Shown here piece after piece: positions 8,178 through 17,126 of a stretch of DNA of 64,000 nucleotides. The stretch comes from Gammaproteobacteria bacterium (GTDB taxonomy: Bacteria; Pseudomonadota; Gammaproteobacteria; SZUA-152). Both the position numbers and the translations under genes were made by a program. Every line of letters begins with the position of its first letter. Position 1 is the stretch's first letter. The notes beneath the pieces are model-generated. The model had not been told where the DNA came from and ran no database searches. It was given only the letters and a program-made list of their open reading frames with translations. Location: the NCBI GenBank assembly GCA_032250735.1, contig JAVVEP010000016.1:1-64000 (forward strand), read 5' to 3'.

Positions 8178-9473
8178 ATGACCGCTGTGAAATTTCACTC
8201 CTTGCACAAATCGACCATTGCCTGGGCCCTGTATGACTGGGCCAATTCGGCCTTTGCCACGACGGTGTTGGCTGGCTTTTTCCCGTTATTCTTCAAGCAA
8301 TACTGGAGCGCGGGGGTGGTGAGTACCGAGAGCACCTTTCATCTGGGCATCGGTAATGCCGCGGCGAGTCTGGTGATCGTGCTGATCGCGCCCCTGCTGG
8401 GGGCGATTGCCGACCGGGGTGGTCTGCGCCGGCGTTTTCTGTTGCTGTTTGCGCTGACTGGCATGGTGGCCACTGCGGCGCTGTACGGCGTGGGACAGGG
8501 TGAGTGGTTGGCGGCCCTGGTGCTGTTCGTGACCGCGACCATCGGCTTCATGGGCGCGAATATCTTTTATGACGCCCTGCTGGTGGGCGTGGCAAAAGAG
8601 GACGACTGGGATTTTGTCTCGGCGCTGGGTTATGCGCTGGGTTATCTGGGGGGCGGTCTGCTGTTTGGGCTGAATGTCGCGATGACCCTGTCGCCGGAGA
8701 GTTTTGGCCTGGCCTCCGCCGCCGAGGCGGTGCGTCTTTCCTTCCTGAGCGTTGCCATCTGGTGGGCGCTGTTTTCCCTGCCCCTGTTGCTGTGGGTCAG
8801 GGAGCGGCCCGCACCCCAGGCAGCCTCCGGCTGGGCGGTGGCGCGGGCGGGTTACCGGCAGCTGATCGAGACCTTTCAGCACCTGCGCCAGTTGCGCATG
8901 GTGGTGCTGTTTCTGGTGGCCTACTGGCTGTATATCGATGGCGTCGACACCATCGTGCGCATGGCGGTGGATTACGGGCTGTCCCTCGGTCTGGCGCAGG
9001 AGGACCTGATCACCGCCCTGTTGATCACCCAGTTTGTGGGCCTGCCGGCGACCATCGCCTTCGGCTATCTGGCCCAGCACCTCGGCGCGGACGGGGAGGG
9101 GGCCAAAAGGGGCATCTTGCTGGCGCTGGCGGTGTACGTGCTGGCCACCCTGGGGGCCTTTTTCATGGACAGCAGCGCCGAGTTTTATGCCCTGGCGGTG
9201 ACCATCGGCCTGGTGCAGGGCGGGGTGCAGGCCCTGAGCCGCTCGTATTACGCCCGGCTGATCCCGCTGGACAAGTCGGCCGAATTTTTTGGTTTCTACA
9301 ACATGCTGGGCAAGTTTGCCGCCGTGCTGGGGCCGTTGATGATCGGTGTGGTGAGTCTCGCCAGCGGCAGTCATCGCTGGGGGATGGTGTCGATTATCGG
9401 CCTGTTCCTGCTGGGCGCCGGTCTGCTGCTGAGAGTCGACCCGTCCGCGGCAAAACGGCAGACCGGTTTCTAG
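8178..9473 (+). CDS. Major facilitator transporter, UMF1 family
   Basis: A 431-residue polytopic inner-membrane protein with about 12 hydrophobic segments. The N-terminus contains the UMF1/Atg22-like signature ALYDWANSAFATTVLAGFFP followed by FKQYW; a later segment carries ALGYALGYLGGG. UMF1 members are putative exporters, fused or related to yeast vacuolar Atg22, with poorly defined substrates. The start at 8178 is preferred over the upstream in-frame 7986 because the extra 64 codons are encoded by the tandem repeat array and are not hydrophobic in the family pattern. The C-terminus ends shortly after the last helix. Confidence 0.88.
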   Translation: MTAVKFHSLHKSTIAWALYDWANSAFATTVLAGFFPLFFKQYWSAGVVSTESTFHLGIGNAAASLVIVLIAPLLGAIADRGGLRRRFLLLFALTGMVATAALYGVGQGEWLAALVLFVTATIGFMGANIFYDALLVGVAKEDDWDFVSALGYALGYLGGGLLFGLNVAMTLSPESFGLASAAEAVRLSFLSVAIWWALFSLPLLLWVRERPAPQAASGWAVARAGYRQLIETFQHLRQLRMVVLFLVAYWLYIDGVDTIVRMAVDYGLSLGLAQEDLITALLITQFVGLPATIAFGYLAQHLGADGEGAKRGILLALAVYVLATLGAFFMDSSAEFYALAVTIGLVQGGVQALSRSYYARLIPLDKSAEFFGFYNMLGKFAAVLGPLMIGVVSLASGSHRWGMVSIIGLFLLGAGLLLRVDPSAAKRQTGF

Positions 9474-9613
9474 GAGGCTGCTCGCCACCTCAAGCTGGGC
9501 GCGGCGCGGGTCGATGTGATGGATGCACGGACTCAGGTTATTGATATCCTGCTGAAATATGGAATAAGACAAATTCAGGGTGGGGATCATCATTTGATGG
9601 TGGGGATTTTTCG

Positions 9614-12073
9614 TTGCTAAGGGCGTTGCTAAGGACGTTGCCAAGGGTGTTGGGACGGCACCGTATTCTCGTGTTGCTGCTGGGGCTGGGCCTGCTGGGC
9701 TGGAGCTTTATGCCGGGCGCACAGCGCCTGGAGCATTGGCTGTATGCCCAGTTGAGCGCGGTGGTGCCGGCGGCGGAGACGCCGGTCAATACACTGCTGG
9801 TGACGCTGGAAAACCGTCAGGTCTCCTACCCGCTGCTGGCCGAGTTGCTAACCCGTCTGCAATCCGCCAGGGTGGCGGCGGTGGGTATAGCTGTGCCGCT
9901 GCACCGCTCCCAGACCTCGCTCAGTGCCGAGCTGCTCGCAAAGTTAAGTGCACAGTCAGGCGCACCGTTAGATCCACAGCTGCGCCGGCAGCTGGACCCC
10001 GATGCCGAATTGCAGGCCGCCCTGGCCGCGCTGCCCGGGCTGGTACTGGCAGCAACACCGGCGTTTGTGTCGAATACGGCGCTAGCGGTGGAGGCCCCGG
10101 CCAACCGCCTGGCCTGGCTGCTGCCGGTGTTGTCGCCGGGCCCGTGGCCGGCGGCCCCGCCCTTCGTCGTCGACACCACCCCGCTGGCGATTTTTTCCGC
10201 TAACGCCGTTGTGGCGGGCTCGGCCCTGTTCGCTCGCCCGCTGCCCGCGGTGCTGGTGTCTGCCCCGCTGGCCCTGCGCAACGGGGAGTCACCTGATTCT
10301 CGTTATACCCCCGGCTTTGAGCTGGCGCTGGCCGCCACCGCCCTGGGCGTGCCCATGGACGCCATCAAGGTGCACCCCGGAACGGGGCTGGAAATCGGCA
10401 CCGCCTGGTATGCCACGGACGCCGCTCTGCGGATCTATCCCCGCCTCTCGTCCGCCTCCCGGCCGATTCCGCGCCTGTCGGCCGAGGCCGTGCTGGCGGG
10501 GGATATCCCCAATCAACAGCTGCGGGGCAAGACCGTGCTGGTGGGGCTGGCGGACACGGCGCCGGCCGACAGCGCCCTGTTACCGGGGGGCATGCGGGGC
10601 AGCGGGCTGGACTGGTCGGCACGGACCGTCAATGCGCTGACCAATGTGACCTTTGTCTCGGCTCCCTATTGGTCGTTAGGCGTGCAGCGTGGCGTGCTGC
10701 TGCTGATCCTTGTCTATCTGCTGATCCTGCCCGCCCGCCTGCGCAGCGGCCTGGGGCTGGCGGTGGGCCTGGGGCTGGCCTTCCTGTTGCTCAATGCCGA
10801 GTTGCTGTTGCTGATCCTGCGCAATACCAGCCTGCCGCTGGGGCTGCCGGTGCTGTTTTTGCTGCTGGGACACAGCCTGCTGTATGCACATCGCCGCATC
10901 GGCGGCCATTATTACCGGCTGCGTGATGCGCGTGACCTGGCCCTGGTGGAGCTGTCGAATAACCTGCGCGCACAGGGGCGGCTGGATACGGCCCACCGGC
11001 GCCTGACCGTGGAGGCGGGGGGCGAGGCCCTGCGCGAGGCGCTGTATCAGCTGGGGCTGGATTTTGAACGCCGCCGCCAGTTCGCCAAGGCCCTGGCGGT
11101 GTACGAGCGCATCGCCGAGCAGGACGATAATTATCGCGATATCCGTGAACGCCGCGCCCGGCATCAGTCGCTGCCGGAGACCAGCCTGGCGAGCACCACG
11201 ATCTCCCATGCCTCCACCAGGCTGGTGGTGGACGATCCCGCGGTTGCGCGGCCGGTACTGGGGCGTTATGAGATCGAACGCGAACTGGGTCGGGGCGCCA
11301 TGGGCACGGTGTATCTGGGGCGCGACCCGCGCATCAGCCGCACGGTCGCGATCAAGACCCTGGCCTTCAGCGAGGAATTCGAGAGCGAGCAACTGGCCGA
11401 GGTGCGGCGGCGTTTTTTTCAGGAGGCCGAGACCGCCGGGCGGCTCAATCACCCCAATATCGTGACCATCTACGACGTGGGCGAGGAGCATGACCTGGCC
11501 TATATCGCCATGGATTACATCAGCGGCGAAAGCCTGGATCGGCATGTGCGCCCCGAGGCCTTGCTGCCCATCGCCCAGGTGTTCGCCATCGGCGTGCAGG
11601 TGGCGGAGGCGCTGGATTATGCGCATGCGCAGAAGGTGGTGCACCGTGATGTGAAGCCCGGCAATATCATTTTCGATCTCGACCGGGGCCAGCTGAAGGT
11701 GACCGATTTCGGTATTGCCTGCCTAACGGATAATAGTCGGACCCGCACCGGCACGGTGCTGGGCAGTCCGTTTTATATGTCGCCGGAACAGATTGCCGGC
11801 AAAAAGGTGGACGGGCGCTCGGACCTGTTTTCGCTGGGCGTTACCCTGTATCAGTTGCTGACCGGGCAGCTGCCCTTTGAGGGCGACTCGCTCACCAGCC
11901 TGATGTATCAGATCACCCACGAGAAACCCCGGCCCATCCGCAAGCTGCGCCCGCAACTGCCGAACTGCGTGACCCGCATGATCAACCGGGCCCTGGAAAA
12001 GCAGCCGGACAAGCGTTATGCCAATGGTCAGGCCATGGCCGAGGCGATCAGGCGCTGCGCCGAGCAGCTGTAA
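9614..12073 (+). CDS. CHASE2-domain transmembrane serine/threonine protein kinase
   Basis: An 819-residue sensor kinase. After an N-terminal hydrophobic segment (about 17-33) comes a large extracytoplasmic CHASE2-type sensor region (about 40-345), then three transmembrane helices (about 355-425). A helical repeat-like stretch (about 430-520) precedes a Hanks-type kinase domain from residue 552. The kinase shows the glycine loop LGRGAMGTVYLG, catalytic lysine K581 (VAIKTL), HRDVKPGN with D679, DFG at D698 and the activation segment TVLGSPFYMSPEQ, so it should be active. The TTG start at 9614 is tentative. The 5' end is made of a 12-bp unit (GTTGCTAAGGGC-like) repeated three times. PP2C and FHA genes follow, suggesting one phospho-signalling module. 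Confidence 0.88.
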   Translation: MLRALLRTLPRVLGRHRILVLLLGLGLLGWSFMPGAQRLEHWLYAQLSAVVPAAETPVNTLLVTLENRQVSYPLLAELLTRLQSARVAAVGIAVPLHRSQTSLSAELLAKLSAQSGAPLDPQLRRQLDPDAELQAALAALPGLVLAATPAFVSNTALAVEAPANRLAWLLPVLSPGPWPAAPPFVVDTTPLAIFSANAVVAGSALFARPLPAVLVSAPLALRNGESPDSRYTPGFELALAATALGVPMDAIKVHPGTGLEIGTAWYATDAALRIYPRLSSASRPIPRLSAEAVLAGDIPNQQLRGKTVLVGLADTAPADSALLPGGMRGSGLDWSARTVNALTNVTFVSAPYWSLGVQRGVLLLILVYLLILPARLRSGLGLAVGLGLAFLLLNAELLLLILRNTSLPLGLPVLFLLLGHSLLYAHRRIGGHYYRLRDARDLALVELSNNLRAQGRLDTAHRRLTVEAGGEALREALYQLGLDFERRRQFAKALAVYERIAEQDDNYRDIRERRARHQSLPETSLASTTISHASTRLVVDDPAVARPVLGRYEIERELGRGAMGTVYLGRDPRISRTVAIKTLAFSEEFESEQLAEVRRRFFQEAETAGRLNHPNIVTIYDVGEEHDLAYIAMDYISGESLDRHVRPEALLPIAQVFAIGVQVAEALDYAHAQKVVHRDVKPGNIIFDLDRGQLKVTDFGIACLTDNSRTRTGTVLGSPFYMSPEQIAGKKVDGRSDLFSLGVTLYQLLTGQLPFEGDSLTSLMYQITHEKPRPIRKLRPQLPNCVTRMINRALEKQPDKRYANGQAMAEAIRRCAEQL

Positions 12074-12087
12074 AGAGGGTAGTGTTT

Positions 12088-12888
12088 ATGTCACTGGATG
12101 AGACCACCAATACGATGCAGCCACAGTTCAGCCTACAGCTATGCGGCCTGACGGATACTGGGCGTGCCCGCGAGCATAACGAGGATGCCATCGCCTGGGA
12201 TGCCGGCCATGGCCTGGCGATGCTCGCCGACGGCATGGGCGGGCACAATGCCGGCGATGTCGCCAGCCGCCTGTGTATCGAACAGTTGCTGGCCACCCTG
12301 GTGCCGGCCCTGTCCGGCCCCCTGCGGCTGCGTGCCAACAAGGGCGTGAGCAGACAAGCCACTCTGGTGCGTCGCGCCGTGAATGGCGCCAATGCGGCGA
12401 TCTTTGCCAATGCCGCCGCCAATCCCGCCCGTCAGGGCATGGGCACCACCCTGGTGCTGGCGCTGTTTTACCGTGACCGGGTGGTGGTGGCGCATGTGGG
12501 GGATTCGCGGGTCTATCGCCTGCGTGGCCGCCGCCTGGAACAACTGACGGCGGACCATTCCCTGGTGCGCGCGCTGCTGGAAAAGGGCGTGATCTCCCCC
12601 GAAGAGGTGGACAACAATCCCTATAGCCACGTGATCACCAAGGCGGTCGGTATCCGCGAGCGGGTCGTCGCCGAGGTGCAGGAGCTGGAGACCCGGGCGG
12701 GCGACGTGTTCCTGCTGTGCTCGGACGGACTCACCGATCTGGTGGACGATGCGACCATCGAGGACACCCTGGTGACCGCGGCGGGTAACTGGGCGGCGGC
12801 CGCGCAGCGGCTGGTGGATCTCGCCAATGGGCGGGGTGGGCGGGACAATATCTCCGTGCTGCTGGCGGCGCTGGGCGGGCCGCGTTGA
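12088..12888 (+). CDS. PP2C-family serine/threonine protein phosphatase
   Basis: A 266-residue soluble Mn2+/Mg2+-dependent phosphatase, the expected eraser for the kinase just upstream (14-base gap). Metal-binding PP2C motifs are present: REHNEDA near the N-terminus, LADGMGGHNAGD, VAHVGDSRVYRL, LLCSDGLTDLV and GGRDNISVLL. The ATG at 12088 is chosen over GTG 12082 because AAGAGGG (12073-12079) stands at a normal distance from it. Length and motif order match stand-alone bacterial PP2C (PrpC/PppA type). Confidence 0.93.
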   Translation: MSLDETTNTMQPQFSLQLCGLTDTGRAREHNEDAIAWDAGHGLAMLADGMGGHNAGDVASRLCIEQLLATLVPALSGPLRLRANKGVSRQATLVRRAVNGANAAIFANAAANPARQGMGTTLVLALFYRDRVVVAHVGDSRVYRLRGRRLEQLTADHSLVRALLEKGVISPEEVDNNPYSHVITKAVGIRERVVAEVQELETRAGDVFLLCSDGLTDLVDDATIEDTLVTAAGNWAAAAQRLVDLANGRGGRDNISVLLAALGGPR

Positions 12889-12938
12889 TCGAGTCCCGAC
12901 ATTCACGCCATAATAGATGCCACTTGTTATTGAGTCAC

Positions 12939-13045
12939 ATGAAAAGGATACCCTTCAATCAAGACGCGCTGAGAATACATCCGTGTACGCTCGACAGCAG
13001 CATCCCTGCTGCTGACGGTCTTGATTGAAGGGTATCCTTTCCATG
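12939..13045. repeat. Palindromic repeat element, copy 3 (complete)
   Basis: Same element as at 1520-1627 but with the centre inverted. The left arm is CATGAAAAGGATACCCTTCA (one base differs from copy 2) and the right arm ends GGGTATCCTTTCCATG. The inner part GCGCTGAGAATACATCCGTG and the GCAGCATCCCTGCTGC hairpin are the reverse complement of copy 2. The left flank TTATTGAGTCA matches the inverted right flank of copy 2, and the right flank GCCTTGTTAGTA matches copy 1. It lies between the phosphatase and FHA genes and supplies the 5' leader of the latter. Confidence 0.85.
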
Positions 13046-13096
13046 CGCCTTGTTAGTATATTCCCTGTTGATTTCAATCATTTGAGGTTTCACACC

Positions 13097-13447
13097 ATGC
13101 CCAAACTTGTGCATTCCCGCGACGGCCAATTTCTGGAAGATATCACGCTACAGGAAGGCAACTGGCTCATCGGCCGTCGGCCGGAGTGCGACATTCGGCT
13201 GGATGACGATACCGTCAGCGGCAAGCATGCCCTGCTGACGGTCGCCGCCAGTGTCTATATGGAAGGCCTGCTGGACGTGCACATCGAAGACCAGGGCAGC
13301 ACCAACGGCACCACGGTCAACGGCAAGGCGGTCAAGCGGCATATGCTCAAGCACGGCGAGGTGGTGAAGGTCGGCAGCCACGAATTCGCCTTGGTGGACG
13401 AATCGACGCGCGGTTTCGAGACCACCACCGTGGTGCTGCCGGACTAG
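13097..13447 (+). CDS. FHA-domain protein
   Basis: A 116-residue protein that is essentially one forkhead-associated (phosphothreonine-binding) domain. It has the family signature IGRRPECDIRLDDDTVSGKH, then DQGSTNGTTVNG. The conserved Gly-Arg, Ser-x-x-His and Asn-Gly residues are all there, so phosphopeptide binding is likely. The ATG at 13097 is taken as the start because GAGG sits 9 bases upstream; the 24 codons further upstream come from the palindromic repeat. It probably reads out the kinase/phosphatase pair upstream (inference from context). Confidence 0.9.
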   Translation: MPKLVHSRDGQFLEDITLQEGNWLIGRRPECDIRLDDDTVSGKHALLTVAASVYMEGLLDVHIEDQGSTNGTTVNGKAVKRHMLKHGEVVKVGSHEFALVDESTRGFETTTVVLPD

Positions 13448-13464
13448 TCCGTCGGAAATAGAAA

Positions 13465-13947
13465 ATGGCCGTCGAGATCGAACGCAAATTTCTGCTGGCC
13501 AGTGCCGACTGGCGGGCGCAGGCCGATGACGGCGTGACGATGCGACAGGGTTATCTCTGCACCGCGGGAGCCGGCCCGGCGGCCAAGGCCTCGATCCGGG
13601 TGCGCATCGCCGGCAGCCGGGCCCACCTCAACATCAAGAGCGCCACGCTGGGTGTCACCCGGCAGGAATATGAATATGCAATTCCGCTGGCCGACGCCAA
13701 TGAATTACTCGACACCCTGGCCGACGGTCCGCTCATCGAGAAAACCCGGTACCATGTGCAACATGGTGCACACTGCTGGGAAATCGATGTCTTTGCGGGC
13801 GACAATCAGGGCCTGGTGGTGGCCGAGATCGAGCTGTCCGCGCCCGATGAAGACTTCCAGCGTCCCGCCTGGCTGGGCGCAGAGGTCTCGGATGATCCGC
13901 GCTATTACAATGTCTGCCTGGTCAAACACCCCTTTAAAGACTGGTAA
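13465..13947 (+). CDS. CYTH-domain protein (triphosphate tunnel enzyme)
   Basis: A 160-residue CYTH protein with the hallmark EIERKFL at the N-terminus (the ExExK metal and triphosphate-binding motif), RVRIAGSRAHLNIKS, and EIDVFAGDNQGLVVAEIEL with the second acidic cluster. Single-domain bacterial members act as inorganic triphosphatases or, less often, class IV adenylate cyclases; sequence alone does not decide. It begins 17 bases after the FHA stop, so it is likely in the same operon as the kinase, phosphatase and FHA genes. Confidence 0.88.
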   Translation: MAVEIERKFLLASADWRAQADDGVTMRQGYLCTAGAGPAAKASIRVRIAGSRAHLNIKSATLGVTRQEYEYAIPLADANELLDTLADGPLIEKTRYHVQHGAHCWEIDVFAGDNQGLVVAEIELSAPDEDFQRPAWLGAEVSDDPRYYNVCLVKHPFKDW

Positions 13948-13951
13948 GGCC

Positions 13952-15439
13952 TTGCCCCTTTTGCGCCCGCTGCTGCTGGGACTGCTGCTGTTGCAGGCGG
14001 CCTGCGCGCCCGTCAGCGATGACACCCTGCGCATCGGGCTGGCCAGCGCCCCCATCACCCTGGACCCCCGTTTTGCCACCGATGCCACCTCCAGCCGCAT
14101 CAATCGGCTGCTGTATGCGCGGCTGGTGGATTTCGACGATCGCCAGCTGCCGGTGCCCAGCCTGGCCGACTGGCAGGTGCTCACTCCCACCCATTACCGC
14201 TTTCGGTTGCGCGATGTCGGCGCGCGAGAGTTCCACACCGGCCAGCGGCTCACCGCCGGGGATGTAAAGGCCACCTATGACGCGGTGCTCGATCCGGCCA
14301 CTGCCTCGCCGCACCGCGCCACCCTGGCCATGATCCGGCGCATCGAGGTCGTCGATGCCGACACCATCGACTTCCACCTCAGCAAGGCCGACCTGCTGTT
14401 TCCCGGCTATCTGGTGATCGGCATCCTGCCGGCGGTGCAGATGACCGCCGGCCACCCCTTCAATCAGCAGCCGATCGGCAGCGGTCCGTTTCGGTTTGTT
14501 GCCTGGCCGGAGGAGGGGCGGCTGCAATTGCTGCGTCGCAGTGACCAGCAGCGCCTGAGTTTTATCCAGGTCAGTGATGCTACCGTGCGGGTACTCAAGC
14601 TGCTGCGGGGCGAGGTGGACATGCTGCAAAACGATCTGTCGCCGGAACTGGTCGGCTATCTGCAAAAGCGCCAGGGCATCGAGGTCAGTCGGGCGCGTGG
14701 CTCCAACTTCACCTATCTCGGCTTTAATCTGGAGGATGGCGTGACCGGCGAGGCGGACGTGCGGCGGGCCATCGCCATGGCCATCGATCGCCGCTCCGTG
14801 ATCCGTTATGTGATGGGCGACGCGGCGAGTCCGGCCAGCGCCCTGCTGCCGCCCAGCCACTGGGCGGGAAACCCGCAGCTGGCCGCAATCCCCTATGACC
14901 CGGATGCCGCCCGGGCGCTGCTGGCCAGGCACGGCTACAGCCCACAGCGGCCGTTAAAGATCAGCTACAAGACCTCCACCAATGCGTTTCGGGTGCGGTT
15001 GGCCACGGTGTTGCAGAGCCAGCTGAAGGCGGTGGGCATCGACATGGATCTGCGGACCTATGACTGGGGCACCTTTTATGGCGATATCAAGGCGGGTAAC
15101 TTTCAGATGTTTAGCCTGTCCTGGGTGGGGATCAAGACGCCGGATATTTTCCGTTATGCCTTTCACAGCGACGCTATGCCCCCCAATGGCGCCAACCGCG
15201 GCCGTTTTCGGGATCAGGCCGTGGATCGCCTGATCGAGGTGGCGGCGGATGCCGACACACTGGACGCGCAGGCGGCGGCCTATCGGCAGCTGCAACAGCG
15301 CTTGCTGGAGACCCTGCCCTATGTCCCCTTGTGGTATGAAGACCATGTGTTTGTGGCGCGCAAGGGGATCACCGATTACGCCCTGAGCCTGGACGGTAAT
15401 TACGATGGGCTGCTGACGGTGCGCTATGCGCCTCGTTAG
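13952..15439 (+). CDS. Peptide ABC transporter substrate-binding lipoprotein (family 5)
   Basis: An extracytoplasmic solute-binding protein of the DppA/OppA type, about 495 residues. It has a short lipoprotein signal (LLLGLLLLQAAC; acylation at that Cys). The mature family-5 start is DTLRIGLASAPITLDPRF and a typical SYKTSTNAFRVRLATVLQSQ segment follows. A TTG at 13952 is chosen (13961 TTG is an alternative). An upstream in-frame ATG at 13652 would run 100 codons through the CYTH gene and is rejected. Permease genes of the same transporter class lie at 20127-21898, but no ATPase gene is in the window. Confidence 0.85.
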   Translation: MPLLRPLLLGLLLLQAACAPVSDDTLRIGLASAPITLDPRFATDATSSRINRLLYARLVDFDDRQLPVPSLADWQVLTPTHYRFRLRDVGAREFHTGQRLTAGDVKATYDAVLDPATASPHRATLAMIRRIEVVDADTIDFHLSKADLLFPGYLVIGILPAVQMTAGHPFNQQPIGSGPFRFVAWPEEGRLQLLRRSDQQRLSFIQVSDATVRVLKLLRGEVDMLQNDLSPELVGYLQKRQGIEVSRARGSNFTYLGFNLEDGVTGEADVRRAIAMAIDRRSVIRYVMGDAASPASALLPPSHWAGNPQLAAIPYDPDAARALLARHGYSPQRPLKISYKTSTNAFRVRLATVLQSQLKAVGIDMDLRTYDWGTFYGDIKAGNFQMFSLSWVGIKTPDIFRYAFHSDAMPPNGANRGRFRDQAVDRLIEVAADADTLDAQAAAYRQLQQRLLETLPYVPLWYEDHVFVARKGITDYALSLDGNYDGLLTVRYAPR

Positions 15440-15451
15440 TCGCTGGTAGCC

Positions 15452-16318
15452 TTAGGCCTCGATACCGAAAAAGGCGAGGCAATCGGGACTGAGTCGTTGC
15501 CGGGCCCGGTCGAGAATGCGCTGCTCCTGTTCAGCGGACAAGGCGCTCTTCCCGTCGCCGATCTGGCCTTTGCGAATAAATCCACCGGGCTTGAAGACGG
15601 CCTCGCCGGTGCTGTCCTGTCGTGCGAAGCGAATCGTGTTGGCCTTCATCCACTCGAAGGAACAGAGTGTCAGTACCCGCGCACGCTGTGGCGCACCGAG
15701 CTCCCAGCCGAGAAAACCGAGGATGCGATCCAGCCCGGCATCAAGGTCCTGTTTCAGGTCTTCGTAGCGCAGCCATAACACATTGTCGTCATTGCGATGC
15801 GGCCACCAGCTGCTGACGTTGCGATACCAGCTTTCATAGTGCAGCCATTCATCCAGGAAGGCATCGAAGTCTTCGGTGTGGCGGATATTCATGCGTGCCT
15901 TTGCCGCATCGGTCATATCCCTTTTGTGGTGATAAAAACTGATGCAGCAGTCGCGTGGGTCGCGTGAGGTGAGGATGAAGCGCGCGGTGTCGATGCCGGG
16001 GGTCTGTTCATAGGTGCAATGGGTCTTGAAGATGCGCGGCGCGGGCAGGGCCTCATAGTCGGCGAGCACCTCCGACCAGTGCCGCCCTGCGCGCGGCAGT
16101 TCCAGCCAGGGCACCACCTCATCGATGGCGTGAAACCGGTCGTCACCACCGCAGCGCAACTGGTGCAGGATCTGCTGCATCCAGGTGGTGCCTGCCTTGG
16201 GCGCCGTGGTGATGAGCACGTCGCCGGGGCGGGCCCGAAAATGCGCCAGTATGTAGGGATCATGGGTGGGGTCGGGCTCGCCCCATTTGGTGTCGATGTG
16301 GTCTGCGGGGGTTGTCAT
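15452..16318 (-). CDS. Sulfotransferase-domain protein
   Basis: A 288-residue protein resembling cytosolic PAPS-dependent sulfotransferases. The 5'-phosphosulfate-binding loop APKAGTTWMQQI lies near residue 40, the 3'-phosphate region TSRDPRDCCISFYHH in the middle, and the segment LWLRYEDLKQD is typical. The C-terminal GxxGxxK-like part reads FIRKGQIGDGKSAL. The acceptor cannot be inferred. It is convergent with the peptide-binding protein gene. No partner for sulfate activation lies nearby. Confidence 0.85.
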   Translation of the reverse strand: MTTPADHIDTKWGEPDPTHDPYILAHFRARPGDVLITTAPKAGTTWMQQILHQLRCGGDDRFHAIDEVVPWLELPRAGRHWSEVLADYEALPAPRIFKTHCTYEQTPGIDTARFILTSRDPRDCCISFYHHKRDMTDAAKARMNIRHTEDFDAFLDEWLHYESWYRNVSSWWPHRNDDNVLWLRYEDLKQDLDAGLDRILGFLGWELGAPQRARVLTLCSFEWMKANTIRFARQDSTGEAVFKPGGFIRKGQIGDGKSALSAEQEQRILDRARQRLSPDCLAFFGIEA

Positions 16319-16465
16319 GCGGATCTGAACCTGTGGTTGTCGGTGATCGTGGCGGCTTCGCGCTCATTCGCTACTGCGTCGTGCGGATGACGGTCTGCAG
16401 TAGTGCCATCTCAAACTGTTTTCTTCATGTGCGATCACCGGGCGACATTTTATATCCTGTTTCAG

Positions 16466-16504
16466 CGCGCATCTCACAGCCTAACGCGTATCTCAACAGC
16501 CTAA
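16466..16504 (+). repeat. Imperfect tandem duplication in intergenic DNA
   Basis: CGCGCATCTCACAGCCTAA (16466-16484) is followed directly by CGCGTATCTCAACAGCCTAA (16485-16504), two units of 19 and 20 bases with two differences. It lies in the 289-base gap between the divergent sulfotransferase and L,D-transpeptidase genes, where I see no other gene. Confidence 0.75.
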
Positions 16505-16607
16505 GGAATACCCCGGGCACGTGCAAGGCGCGGTTACGGTTTAGGGTGAGTTGCCGTATATTGTTGCTATCAAACATTGGACATCAGACATCGATAGGGT
16601 AGTGCGT

Positions 16608-17126
16608 GTGAATACCGACAGTATCATTGTTGTCGATCTTGCCGAGCAACGCCTGCAGTTGCGCTCCGACCATCAGCTGCGCATGGAGGTGGCGATTGCG
16701 ACGGCCAGCAACGGCCCTGGCGAACAGATGGGCAGTGAGTGCACGCCGCGTGGCTGGCATCAGGTGCGGGCGATGATCGGCGCCGATGCGCCGGCCAATA
16801 CGGTGTTCGTGGGGCGGCGCGCCACCGGCGAGATCTATTCGCCGGCCCTGCGCGAGACGTTTCCGGATCGCGACTGGATACTGACGCGGATACTCTGGCT
16901 GTCCGGTCTGGAGCCGGGCAGGAATCGTCTGGGGCCGGTGGATACCATGCGGCGTTATATCTACATTCATGGCTGTCCCGATGAGGATGTGATGGGCGTG
17001 CCCGGTTCGCACGGTTGCGTGAAGATGCGCAATGCCGATGTGGTGGCGCTGTTTGACGCCGTCGCGCCCGGGGTGAAGGTGTATATCGGTGATCCGGCCG
17101 AGATCGACAGTGGACCGATGTCATGA
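16608..17126 (+). CDS. L,D-transpeptidase (YkuD) domain protein without signal peptide
   Basis: A single YkuD-type domain of 172 residues. The catalytic signature is complete: IHG, then PGSHGCVKMRNADVVALFD with the conserved His and nucleophilic Cys. Such enzymes form 3-3 cross-links or attach lipoproteins in the periplasm, but this protein begins VNTDSIIVVDLAEQRLQL with no signal peptide from any candidate start. GTG 16608 is chosen because AGGG lies 8 bases upstream; TTG 16551 and GTG 16602 are alternatives. The stop overlaps the next start (ATGA), so it is coupled to the sugar kinase gene. Confidence 0.82.
   Translation: MNTDSIIVVDLAEQRLQLRSDHQLRMEVAIATASNGPGEQMGSECTPRGWHQVRAMIGADAPANTVFVGRRATGEIYSPALRETFPDRDWILTRILWLSGLEPGRNRLGPVDTMRRYIYIHGCPDEDVMGVPGSHGCVKMRNADVVALFDAVAPGVKVYIGDPAEIDSGPMS

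Noticed and set aside
8286-9644. Long minus-strand open frame (about 450 codons) opposite the UMF1 transporter
   Set aside because: It mirrors a real gene in GC-rich DNA, where antisense frames rarely hit stops. The product is Gln/His/Pro-rich with no domain, signal or start site.
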